This document shows positions 46,217 to 56,690 of a stretch of 64,000 nt of DNA, one piece after another. Source of the DNA: Phellopilus nigrolimitatus (taxonomy: Eukaryota > Basidiomycota > Agaricomycetes > Hymenochaetales > Hymenochaetaceae); the NCBI GenBank assembly GCA_021029095.1, contig JAJOHG010000075.1, positions 1 to 64,000 on the forward strand, in the 5' to 3' direction. A model generated the notes under the pieces. It was not told the origin of the DNA and did not search any database. It saw only the letters and a program-made list of their open reading frames with translations. Each line of letters starts with the position of its first letter. Within the stretch, counting starts at the first letter, position 1. The position numbers and the translations under genes were made by a program.

Positions 46217-47463
46217 TTACGTCCGCATCCATTTCGGCGTCAAGGCTCGGCCACAGCGTGCGCGCGCCGCACTCGGGCGACAGCGGCCATTCGCGCAGCG
46301 AGCTGCGGCCGGATGTGGGCGAGACGAGGTCGAACGCGGGTGTACAGACGCCAGCCTGGGCGGGCTCATTATCCCCGGCCCGCCGACGTCGTTGTGCGTG
46401 CTCGTGCTCGTGATGAGGCGGATCGTGCCGCCGACGCCTCCGTCGAGATCGAGGTTGATGTCCGCGCGCGCGGCGCCAACGCCGGGCACGGGCCGGTCGA
46501 GCGACGCGACGGACTCAGCGAGCGAGGTGTCGCCCGCGCCGTCGCTGCCGCAGGAAAACGCGAAGGGCTCGCTGCGCAGGAGACACGGGCGGGATCGTGC
46601 TGTATGGGATGGCGTGCGCGGTGAGCGAATCACGGGGGTGTGCGTTGGCGGTTGTTGGGGCGGGGGCTGTAATGGGGAAGGTGCTGATGTCCTGCGTGCT
46701 GAGAGCGCCTTGCGCGAGCCGGACGCGCTAGTCTTCGTGCTGCTCTTGAGCGAGCCCGCGTCGCCGTCGTCACCGCCGCCGCCGCCCTCCGCGCGCTTGA
46801 GCCCGAGCGAGTTCGCGAGTGCCTTGAACATCGTCGCTGCATTGACGAAAAAGGGGAGAAACAGAGTATTACAGTTAGCTTTAGCGCGCTTTCTGTGCGG
46901 AAAGAAAAATGAAAAGCGGACCTCTCCGTTGATGTTTTTTATCGTTCTGGGGAGAGACACACATTTGGAGCTGCCTGCGGTTGCCGAACTCCTGGCTGCT
47001 GCTGCCGCTGGCGAGCACGCTCTTCGCGCTCATGGAGCCCGAGCGCGCGCGCAGGAAGACGTCCTCCGTGTCTTCCTCGGGGATGTCGTCCATGACCATC
47101 TCCCACATCTCGCTCGGGCGCGCGTCCCGCCGCCGCTCCAGCGCGCGCGCGTGCTCGCAGGCCCAGCAGCGAGCTCTGCCTTCGCGCGCCCGGCCATCCC
47201 GCGGAAGCGCGCCTCGTACGCGCGGTCCGCCGCCATCCACCCCTGGACCTCTGGGATCTCGCCCGCGGACAGCTCCGGGATGCGCGCGCGAGCGGCACCA
47301 TCGACATGCGCGTCACGGACGGGTTGAACTGCACGTTCGCGGGAAGTGGCGGCAGGTCGGTGGCGGACGCCCCGCCGCTGCCACTGGGCACGGTGTCGCC
47401 ATTCACGGGGTCGGAGGGTGTAGGGCCGCTGCTCGAGGACGACCCGCTCGTCGTGGGCGGCAT
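46217..47463 (-). pseudogene. possible N-terminal part of the zinc-finger gene, several frameshifts
   Basis: Minus-strand coding starts at MPPTTSGSSSSSGPTPSDPV (47,463) and reaches VQFNPSVTRMSMVPLA. It then continues in a second frame as IPELSAGEIPEVQGWMAADR and YEARFRGMAGRAKAELAAGP, and in a third frame as PSEMWEMVMDDIPEEDTEDV and FLRARSGSMSAKSVLASGSS. After an intron it runs MFKALANSLGLKRAEGG and a Ser/Pro-rich tail. The pieces are protein-like and collinear but need frame changes between them. They may belong to the same gene as the zinc-finger exons downstream. The long plus-strand ORF over the same bases (46,185-47,327) looks like an antisense shadow of GC-rich coding DNA. Family unknown. 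Confidence 0.45.
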
Positions 47464-47538
47464 TTCTTGGATGTGAGCGAGCGCAACAAGTCCGGCAGGC
47501 GAGCCCGCGGCCGAACTCGGCCGCACAGGCTACGCCCA

Positions 47539-49490
47539 TTATTCCCCCGCCCAGCCGGACAGCGGGACGCTAGTATCGGTGGACGACCGTGGAGAGGCTG
47601 ATTTGACAGATGACGGAGATTGTGGAGTCCTGTCTAGTTTATCTTGGATCTACAGTGAAATTTAAATAAGTTGTTTCACGGGAGATTAAGGAGTAAGCCT
47701 TACGTGATAGGCAAGTTTTTTCGCTCACAAAAACCTGCTTGTGGACAACTTCTATTGACAGCTAATAGAAACGAGCCGATAATCAGACATGAGCTTTAGA
47801 CACAATTACGAGAAGGTACGTACGTGTTCAATAGCTCCTGAAGCGTTTCGCCATACTCTGCCCTCAATCCCGGAGGTATTTGAGCAGGCAACAGTATAAA
47901 GCTCAACTTCGTCACTTGAACGGCCGGCGCCTTGTTTGTGAGTAATAATTCGAGTAGCCAAGACGGCAAAGCTTCCTCGAGCGCTTGCACGTCGGCTCCA
48001 ACGTTACCTACTAACCCGCGGTAAACTGGCATCCATCCTGATGGTAACTCTTCTGATTTTATGACGGCAACATCAGAAGGGATAGGAAGGGGCAGCGCTT
48101 CTGCGGTTAATGGAGGCGAAATCTGGGATTTGAGGTGTTGGACGAACGTCTGGGGCGACAATGTCGAATCCTACGAGACCATATTAACCCCGACTCCGGA
48201 CTGGAATGGTTGAAGAAAATACAGTAGCAAACCCTTACCTCGCCTTCGTCTTCATTAGACCCGCTAGATGGCTGCCCCGCGGCAGACGGAGTTTCGACCT
48301 CAGTCGCAGCTCTCCGCGTGTTCTTTCCCAAGTTCTTCAGACGACCCATGAACCCACCCGGCATGCTTGGTATCGGCGAACCGAGCTCATTCAGCGCATG
48401 GTTTTTCGCGCTCCCGGGACCTCACCATCCAGAGAAGTCGTCGTCCGCCGCAGCAGTTTGGCTTGTCGAAGATGCAGATTGCGATGTAGACGGCCGGCGG
48501 CGAAGAGAGAAATAGTCTGAACTCGCCGGCACCATTGCCGTCGATGTGGACGGTGTCGTACTCGTAGACGGCGATTTCGGCATGGGCGGTGCACTTGCTC
48601 CCGGGCCTATGCTGGCGCTCCTGCCAGAGGGATTCGACCCGTCAGCTGTACATGGCGTAGTTGCAAGCCCTAAACGACCGTAACTCATAGGCCGTGGGGG
48701 GAGAGCCTCGCTTCCAACAGTCTCCGCAGGAGATTGCGCGATGGGTAAGAAATCTTGGAGGTTTAGTGCAGAGAGATGCGCACCAGGCGCACTCGCATCT
48801 GGTGGCAAGGCCGGCACAGGAGGTATAGATGAGGGCGACGTCAAGGGACCTAGGGTACGGTCGCCTATGAGAGATTCTGAAACTGTCAGTGGATGCGCGC
48901 TGTTACGGTGATTGCCCTTGTAGGATGATGGCTAACTCTTCTCGTGCGAAAGCTTTGTAGCCATACGCTGTTCCTCCCGAATAAACCCAACAAAATGATT
49001 ACGCAAGACCCACTTCCCGATATTTACTATCCAAAATGGCATTAGAAAATCGCCGCAAAGCCGAACAATTGCATCACGCACAGCGTAAATCGTCTGGATG
49101 CGTTCGGTCCGTCCCATAGCCTGCTTCATCCGCGAAGATTTCCGACTCGAAGCATCTATCCAGGATATGGACAGTGATCGAAGGCTCGTGCGCGTGGCGA
49201 TCTTGATCGACCGTATACACGCAGTGACAGTTGATACCTCCGGCATGGTTGCAGTATGGGACATGGTCCGTGGACTGTGCGTGGTGCATTCGCGCAGGGG
49301 GATGTGCGGAGCGCGAGCGCAGCATCCAGTCCATCTAGCGATGTCGCAACATGCAATGATGCGGAGAAGATTTTGCCGCGGCAAGCGCTCGAGATCGTCC
49401 GCAGTCGCATCGAGGGAGAGGCTATCGTTCTCGCATGGGCGAGTGCCGACACACGAATTGGAGAGCTGACTAAGTCGGGCGCAGCGCAGA
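47539..49490 (-). pseudogene. WDR48/Bun107-like gene, 3' part, with stops and a micro-inversion
   Basis: Read on the minus strand, this is the C-terminal half of a WDR48-type protein (UAF1/Bun107, the WD40 activator of ubiquitin-specific proteases). It runs TVHILDRCFESEIFADEAGY, then LNIGKWVLRNHFVGFIREEQ, a Pro/Ser linker, PGGFMGRLKNLGK, and the DUF3337-like end (SGWMPVYRGLVGNVGADVQA, WLLELLLTNKAPAVQVTKLS, KLSTSRFL, IQDKLDR), with a stop at 47,539. In-frame TGA codons interrupt it after DDFSGW (48,422-48,424) and after KLSTSRFL, where family members have Arg. The adjacent upstream part (DRIHAVTVDTSGMVAVWDMV and EIVRSRIEGEAIVLAWASAD) lies on the opposite strand at about 49,210-49,472, so roughly 295 bp is inverted. 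The N-terminal WD repeats are missing. Confidence 0.82.
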
Positions 49491-49821
49491 GCGGTACCGC
49501 ATTGACAGCGACGTCCCGGTCCTCGTGCGCGGCACACGCTCTGGTTACAGTGTAGAACATCGGGTCAGGCACAAGTGGACTGAGGGTGTCCCTACGGCCT
49601 ATGTTGGCCGTGTAGCCACTGGCCTGGCCCTGAGATTGCGAGTAAGCATGGCCCAGAAACGTCCCATCAGATGGAGAGCGTGCCTGGCGCTCCTTCCCGT
49701 CACGGCGGCGACGGGCACGTTGAGACGCACGAGAGTGCCTTTCAGCGGCGGCCTGACGCTGCATCTGCTGTTGATGATGTGCGGCAAGCGTGATCGCCTT
49801 GCGTTCCTGCATGGCCTGCAT
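49491..49821 (-). pseudogene. unrecognised N-terminal gene fragment
   Basis: A minus-strand frame starting at 49,821 codes MQAMQERKAITLAAHHQQQM, then RQAAAERHSRASQRARRRRD, and continues to RRDTLSPLVPDPMFYTVTRA. The Gln/Arg-rich start and its coherence suggest real coding sequence of unknown type. It runs into the inverted WDR48 segment and so is truncated. Confidence 0.35.
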
Positions 49822-49848
49822 TCACACCAGATGTATCGCATTAGAAGT

Positions 49849-50079
49849 TCTATTGCGAAGTGGAGAGAAACGCACGTATTGCTCATTCGTCACTGTTCCG
49901 CTATCTGTCTCGGCCGTAAGGTTGAGACACATCCACACATCCGTAGCATTCGAACCTGCGGGTAGTATCGAGTCAAAGCCGGAAGCCTCGAATATCAGAC
50001 TGTTGTTCAGCGTCGGGATAGTGAAATTGTGCACACTCGAATTGAGCTCCTTTCCACTCCAATCGAACCAAGTGAGCTG
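49849..50079 (-). pseudogene. beta-mannosidase (GH2) C-terminal fragment
   Basis: The minus-strand frame codes TWFDWSGKELNSSVHNFTIP, then NNSLIFEASGFDSILPAGSN and ATDVWMCLNLTAETDSGTVT, with NEQYVRFSPL. This matches the C-terminal beta-sandwich region of fungal beta-mannosidases of glycoside hydrolase family 2, which remove terminal mannose from plant mannan oligosaccharides. Only about 75 residues are present, with no catalytic domain. Similarity stops abruptly on both sides. It is a displaced gene fragment, not a working gene. Confidence 0.72.
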
Positions 50080-50141
50080 GGCCGACTGCATCTGGCTCTG
50101 GCTCAACCCGCGGCCCATGTGTTCTTCATCTGGCTCAAACT

Positions 50142-50168
50142 ACTCGTGTCCGTACTACAGACACGAGT
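50142..50168. other. short perfect hairpin
   Basis: ACTCGTGTC and GACACGAGT form 9-bp inverted arms around a 9-base loop, beside the edge of the beta-mannosidase fragment. It could be a rearrangement junction mark; no function is shown. Confidence 0.4.
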
Positions 50169-50199
50169 TTCTAAGCCAGATTTTCCTTCTTCTTCCCAG

Positions 50200-50430
50200 T
50201 TGACGGTGTGTGGTCGGCGTGCACGAGAGTAGGCTGCGACAAGGGAGCGTGGCGGCGGAAACGAGAAAGGGTGACGGCGAGGACATCGGAGGGCCGCGGC
50301 GAGGACGAGGGCGGCAGCGGGGACGAGGGACGGGGGCGGCGGTGGGAACGACGAGGACGAGGTTCTGGCAGCGGCAGCGGCGACGATAACGATGACATGA
50401 GGGTATGGTGATGAGGAAGAAGAAAGGGCG
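50200..50430 (+). repeat. purine-rich low-complexity tract
   Basis: A G-rich plus strand made of irregular GAGGACGAGGG, GGCGGCGG and GGCAGCGGC motifs. The long overlapping ORFs on both strands here are composition artefacts. Confidence 0.6.
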
Positions 50431-50844
50431 GGGGGAAGGGCTTGAACCACGCGTCACGCAGCGTGTGCACATCATATCGATTTTTCATGAAGTACAGGTA
50501 CAACATAAGTACATCATTTTTACATGCAAACGTAGCCTAGACACAGGCCATACCAAAAGAAAAGAAAGAAAGGAGACACGAGCAAAAAATAAATCAAAAA
50601 CGTGAAAATACGTAGCGAAAAGCTCGCGAGGAAAAGTGTGACCCGTGGCGGTGCTATGTGGCTATGTTGACACCCCCCTGTAACAAAATATTTTGTACAC
50701 TTTTTGTACACTTACGGCACTTTCCGGGCCACTTTTTGTATTGTGACCGTGACAAAATACACAGCCACTGCTGGTGAAAACGCTAAGTGTGAAAGAACGC
50801 TTCCCTTTGAGGAATCGTAAAGCACAGACAAATTTGCCAGGACA

Positions 50845-51130
50845 CAAGCTGCACTCACTGCTACAGGTCGCATATCCAGCACAGAATGCATTGTGTGCGC
50901 AGCCTGAAAATTGGTAGACATAATATTTCCTGCAGAGCACGGAGCATTGCATGCAATCTTGTGACCGGTAGACGAAAGATTGCCTGTGGAACATGCAACA
51001 CGGGCAAGTTTGACACCAAAACTGCACTCATTGCTGCAGGTGCATATCTAGTAAAGAAAGCATTGTGCGTGGCTTGGTAATTGGCAGACAGAAAAACGCT
51101 CGCAGAGCATGCAACATTGTTGCTGCAATC
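50845..51130. repeat. two diverged direct repeats about 175 bp apart
   Basis: CTGCACTCACTGCTACAGGT (from about 50,850) and CTGCACTCATTGCTGCAGGT (from about 51,024) each begin roughly 100 bp of similar sequence, including a GCATTGTG..GC core and GCAGAGCA(C/T)G. It looks like an old tandem duplication. Confidence 0.5.
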
Positions 51131-53788
51131 ACGTCCTTGGCGGAAAAGCTGGCAGTGTTTTCAAGACGACGCAATTGCATTACAGTGTACCATTGCAGCT
51201 TCTGGTCGCCAGTGCAGAACGTGAGTGCCGGTGTGCGGCAGGCGCAGCTCCTCCCGGCGCGTCCACATCCGCACCACCTCCCGCTCCCTCGCGCCGCGTC
51301 GGCCGTCAAAATCGCTATGGCACACTTCTGCCTCCTGATTTCCTTGTCTGGTGACAAACGGCTGCGTGCGCGGAGACGACATTGCGCGGGGGAAAACGAG
51401 ATGCGAAACGTGCTTCGCATGTACCTCGCGCCGTCGCGGCGTTCTGGTTGATGCAAGAAACGGCAGCCAGAGTTGCCTGCTCAACATGGCTGCGGAGGCT
51501 GGAACGAGTGGTTGGTGAACAGGATGAGCGGGTTAGATGGCCTATGCGGGCCTCGTAGAGATAAAATAGAACTGTAGGCCGACATGAGACGAGGATGAAG
51601 AATACAGCGCTCACACCGCGCACCTGATTCGCAATGACAATGGCACAATTTGGGAGAGGCACCCGAAAGACGAATGAGGAGTAAGAAGGCGCACCGTTCC
51701 TAAAGCTACGCATATGGAGGGAGATTCGTATGAGTGGGTGGATGACCTTTCTGTCCTCTCTTTGTCTCTTCCTCCGTCCCATTTGTTTATGAGTTACTTC
51801 GGTTGCGCCGCGCATCATTGCGCGTATTAGGATCGCAATGGAACCGAAAGTAAAGTCATCGAGGAGTCGAAGCCGCTCACACATTATCTTCGGGGTTCCC
51901 TTGTTTATAACCCTCCGACCCTGGGCTCGTCTGGAAGGGCAAGACTCTGTGAAACAAGAAAGCCGCTTGTCAGCGCAGGAAGTGGATAGGACGTATCTCT
52001 CCATGACTTGGTTAGCTTGCAGGTGAATAAAGAATACTTGAGATCCAGATTCCAGACTAATCAGCTGACGATCAGCGCGATCGCTGTCAACCTCACTATA
52101 CAGAGCGGCGAGTCCATGCCATGTGCGAAGAGGATCGCTGACAGCACATTACCCCTCCCCAAAATGACTCACACTTCATATGTCTTTAAATTTCTCTCCA
52201 AACTAGAAACTTACATATATCAAACCAATACGAATATGCTTCTGCTACTCTAATCGAATACACTACACGAAACATGCAAACCGTGCTGTCAACCATGCTT
52301 CTGCGAGACCAAAGCACTCGAGCCCACGCACGCCCTATCGACGTCAAAGTAGTACAGGAGAATTCGGAGACCGGTACCAAACATATAAGCGCATGCTGGG
52401 TCGGCAGCCGATTCCAAATGATGGATAGGCGCACGCGTGGGGTCAAAGTGAATGGACCAGGGTTTGACGAGCAGCACGGAGAATGAGGAAGTCCGGCGGG
52501 AATCCACACCCGTATACGAAAAAAATGTTCTTTCCAGATTCTGCATACGAGCTTTGCGGTACATCGCGGCACCGCATCGCGAGTACACCGCCCAAGGCAC
52601 ATATCCTTTTATTGTAATCCCCTGGACTTGCCACGGCCACTTAATCTCGAGGTACGTCCATTTTCGGCCGCGGAATATACAAGTACGTCGAGAGGTAGAA
52701 CGTAACAGTGCAGGGGGCTTGGATCCGGCCTCGAGTATAAAGCATGGAAAGATACGAAGAGAGGACAGTGGGAACAACCTGCGTTTGTTGGTAAGGACAG
52801 AAAGCGAAGTAGTACTTAGCAAACAAACAAAAGTAACGTAAACCCACAAAACAGACAAACATCACGATGAGCACACTCTTCGCATGATGCATTTGCGACG
52901 TGCTCAGGGAATTTTGTAAGTCAGCATCTGACGGTGTTGTGCATTGTGTCATAGAGAAAACAGCAGCAACGAATAACTTGAGTGCGAGGCTCTAGGGGGG
53001 GCCGAGAGGTTAGGGCGGGCTCGAGCGACATCGGAGGCGAAACTGGAAGCTGATCTATTTAGCACATAGACGTTTCCGACACAAACTTACCAGAGAACTA
53101 GTGTGTCGATCAGTACGCCGAATGCGACGCGTATGTTTCCGTGCTTTATGGTATGTCGCGGACAGATCTGGCGGGAAAAGAGAAGGAAATATGAAGGGCG
53201 AAACCGTATACTCCGCTATGCCCCAGCAAGTCCATCATGGTAAAACATTCGAGCTCTGCCTGTCAAGATCCGGAGTGCGTCTGAGGCCAGAGCACGTCTC
53301 AAGTCCGGACACCCGTGGTTCGGCGGAGATTCGGCCACGCGGAGGAGTGATGCGCTATGCTGTGGGTTGCTGGTCGACGGCGCGAGCACGACGGTGCAAG
53401 CAGAGGAAAAGTGATCAAGCAAGGAAAGGGTGATCGCGATCGATTGCGATAGCCAGTAGTTTAGGGCCGGTCACTCTGGCTCCTCGCTCTAATGATTTTT
53501 GACCGTGGGTTGTGGTGCGAAGGTGAGTCCCTTCGGGGTCAATGAGCGATACAGCATCAAAGAACATCCCGTCCTCACATCCGCAGCAAAGCATTACGAG
53601 AGATAATATATTACATAAAGATATAAATTACAAAAGTACACGGCGAAAATCTATCATCCTGCTCGAGTCCAACATTGCCGGGCTTTTCGGACCCTAAAGT
53701 CGAGCATCCCAACATCCCAGCATGGTGCTTAACATACTCATCCGATACCCATGAGGAGCCAGCGCAGATGTAAAGGCTCACATCTGAT
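51131..53788. other. no supported gene
   Basis: Frames of up to 229 codons occur on the minus strand (51,315-52,004), but none shows a family, repeat partner or convincing splice context. I see no structural RNA. Confidence 0.5.
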
Positions 53789-53899
53789 TTAGCATGATGG
53801 AGCAGTGAAACACGCGAAAGCGCGAAGAGAACAGGAGACGTCGCGCAAGAGAGAGAAAGAAAAGCGCACATTGAGTGTAACACTGAAGAGAGAGAGCAC

Positions 53900-54200
53900 G
53901 TAGTGGAAACATAACGGCGCAGAAGAGACGGAAGCGCTTGCGGTTGTCACCGCCCGCGCCTTGCCAACAAATACACGTGATATACGCTCGTCGAGCCCGC
54001 GCCAGATATCCTCAATGAAGACTTGGCTTGATTCTTCATTAGCTTTCTCCAAAGCGGCCACAATTGGCGGATGTGCATGACAGGTTGTGCATGGCAAGAA
54101 GTTGCGTAGAGGACCAGAGCGGGACAGGCGATACCACAATCGCAAGAAAACTTCAACGCTGTTGAAGAGGGAGATGGGCTCGACATTGCATGAGCATAAA
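53900..54200 (-). other. possible coding exon
   Basis: A minus-strand frame codes EVFLRLWYRLSRSGPLRNFL, then PPIVAALEKANEESSQVFIE and DIWRGLDERISRVFVGKARA. It is protein-like in composition, but I could find neither a start nor neighbouring exons and do not recognise it. Confidence 0.3.
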
Positions 54201-55250
54201 ACGAGTAAGAAGAGAATGAGGTCGTGCGTATCCGCGACCGGCTATCTTTTCCCCACTGTGTAAGTAATGAAATGGTGGCAATGAACGGTAGAACAGAACG
54301 GTAGAACAGCGAGAGCTCACGCTACAGTACCCGCGCCAAGCCCGAAGTTAAATTACAACCCATGAGAAAGAAACCATTGCGTCGCTCGTTCGTTACCGCA
54401 ACCGTAAGAAAATCAACAAAAAAGCGTAAAGATGCGATTTATTAGGGATGCTTACCTTTATAGGGACAACGATTCACCCATAGTCCCGCTCGGCAAGGAT
54501 ATGCGATCAGATGTGTTGGCAAGTTGGAACGATGAGCGGTGGTGGCGTGTGCCATCAGTGCGCCAATTGAATGGCAGTTTCAGCCCTCTTCGCCACTTGA
54601 GCATCTCAATATTTCTTGCCAATATTGAGTCAACGTCGACTCCAGCTGTCGACGTACGTGTGTACTTTTCTTCCATACCGTGGCCCATGGAAGTTTGAAT
54701 TGAGTCGATCGTAATTCATGACGTCGAAGTTGAGCTTGATGACACAGGAGAGCGTAGCCAAAGGAGTCCCAAGTGCATATCGAGAGGAAAGAGAAACAGG
54801 ACAGACGTGATTTAGCAGGACACCTGGCTTCTCTGCATGTGAACCCATATGTAGCCCTCAATTTGCCACCGATGAGATGCAGGTGAGGATGTCGTGTCCG
54901 CGCATGCATTGAGATAAGAAAAAGATTGATTGCAACGAAAGGTAGTACACTCACCAACCGGACGCTTTGCTAGCGCTTTGACCGGTGTACCCATGGCGGC
55001 ACGTCAGGTCCCAAGTTATCGCGCCACGAACATGTTATCTCGCCGGGTGGACTTCAGTTACCATCGATGGGATAGCCAACATCGAGCTGTGCATGGTGAT
55101 TTGACACCGAAGGTATCGGATGGAACGAGTCGAGCGATTACGAGCGATGTTGCAGCTGAGCTTGATGATAGATGTCTGTAAAAGCAAAAGGTCGACGCCT
55201 CGAGGCGCGACTCCCACGGTTGACGGTTGACACGTGTCGCGCTCGCTCGA
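54201..55250. other. no supported gene
   Basis: Short frames exist on both strands, but none is convincing. A tandem GAACGGTAGAACA duplication lies near 54,282-54,310. Confidence 0.5.
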
Positions 55251-55284
55251 CAGCCGTTTCTTGAGCATTTCGTTGTTTCCTCGC

Positions 55285-56074
55285 GCTATCTCGAAGGCGC
55301 TTGCTGTGTACGTACCTTGTGTTCATACAAATCACGAGTAAGCTCAAATGGTATCTTCAGCCAGGTATGCAATGCATTTATGCAATTCGGCGCACGTGGT
55401 ATATCTGTCTTGGTACCTTCTGGGGATGGTGGTGTTTCAGGGGCTTCAAACTCGAGCTGCACCGAATTCGTGCCGACTTTCCCGTCTGGCTGCCCATTTG
55501 TGACCTCTGTCGGGGCAACGACAGGTTTCGAGGAGATTGCAGCGCCTTCCTCTGCAGGTGGCTTCTCCAACTATTTCGCTACGCCATCATACCAGTTGCC
55601 CGCAGTTAATTCATACCTGTCGGCGCTTGACTCGAGATATGACGGGCTCTTCAACCGTTCAGGGCGTGGATACCCGGACATTTCAGCGTTAGGTGCGAAC
55701 ATCAAGACCGTGGTCAACGGAGAGGTGTCGACCTTGAATGGCACTAGCGGCGCAACTACAATCGTCGCAAGTGCTGTCGCCTTGCTGAACGACCGCCTCA
55801 TCTCCGCAGGAGGCCCATCGGTTGGCTACCTTAATGATTGCATTAATAATGATGATGCGGTTTCGGGATTGACAGATATCAATACCGGTTCGTATCTTTT
55901 TTACTCTGCGAAGTAAGATCACTAACTTATCGTATGCCTTTAGGAAGTAATCCCGGATGCGGCACTGACGGATTCCCTACACTTTCAGGAGCTTGGGATC
56001 CTGTTACTGGTCTTGGTACACCTTACTTCCCCGAGCTCCTGAAGGCGGCGCTAGGTGCTGGTATACATGTGTAA
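55285..56074 (+). pseudogene. sedolisin (S53 serine-carboxyl peptidase), 3' half only
   Basis: Three blocks join in frame: coding ending ISKALAV at 55,307, then 55,361-55,887, then 55,944-56,074 (introns 53 and 56 bp, GT-AG). The encoded part has VCNAFMQFGARGISVLVPSG with DGG (the oxyanion Asp), TSVGATTGFEE, RGYPDISALG, the Ser motif NGTSGATTIVAS, and the calcium-site end GCGTDGFPTLSGAWDPVTGL. These are all hallmarks of the fungal tripeptidyl-peptidase type of sedolisin, a secreted acid protease. The propeptide and first half of the catalytic domain are missing. The reading frame upstream of ISKALA loses family similarity. The missing half is on the other strand at 63.16 kb. The retained part is itself undamaged. 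Confidence 0.88.
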
Positions 56075-56690
56075 TAATCGAAAATGAAGTTGGCTAGATT
56101 TGTATTTCTCTTGAAAGGCTTGATCCGGGATTTTTAAATCGGAGACGGTAGTCAACATTGTTGCTAAATTAGAAGGAGACGAGAAAATGGATTATCTCTA
56201 GATGTTAAGCTCAATCCGCATGAATGGTTGGCGAAGCAGTTTCAGTGCCCTAATTTTGAGACTGCTTTCAGGTAGAAACTGCTCACACGTGAAATCAGTT
56301 CATTGCTTAAGTAGTTACTTAGTATCTCAATTTTTACGGAACAGCAGGTAAATGGCAAATCGGGCGGTAAGGAATGACTTCAGAAATTATTTAGACGGCG
56401 TGTAGGGAAACGTGCATGTAGATATAAATTGAGGAAGGTAATCATGAATAGAAAGAATATACATATTGGGACCGCCTAAGGCAACGCCATCGACAAAGGA
56501 TAGAAAGCAGTAGACTTATGTATTCAATGGAAAATGGGAAGGAGTGGGCAGCGCATTGAGTGCGCAAATATTCAAGACGTATTACACTTACGTGTAGCGT
56601 CGATGAGTGAACAGGAGGGAGGATTGGGTGAGTAGGCGCAGAAAACGAGCCCTTTATGTCATATTATGGTTGAATGATGGTACGCCGTAC
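56075..56690. other. intergenic
   Basis: Between the end of the sedolisin fragment and the stop of the 562-residue gene. AT-rich, with no gene seen. Confidence 0.6.

Noticed and set aside
46185..47327. Long plus-strand ORF of 380 codons
   Set aside because: The bases are over 65% GC and the translation is low-complexity Arg/Ala. The minus strand carries more protein-like coding over the same bases.
44642..47463. Calling the zinc-finger gene a SNF5-type chromatin subunit
   Set aside because: The N-terminal pieces are suggestive, but no SNF5 core domain is visible between them and the finger.
50430..50480. tRNA-like GGTTCAAGCC on the minus strand
   Set aside because: The bases around it do not form a T-stem, acceptor stem or anticodon arm.
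50662..51027. Cys-rich minus-strand ORF that looks like a zinc-binding protein
   Set aside because: The Cys codons arise from the GCA/TGC-rich direct repeats in this stretch and their spacing is irregular.
51315..52004. Minus-strand ORF of 229 codons
   Set aside because: No recognisable domain. Overlapping frames on both strands are similarly open, so it may be chance.
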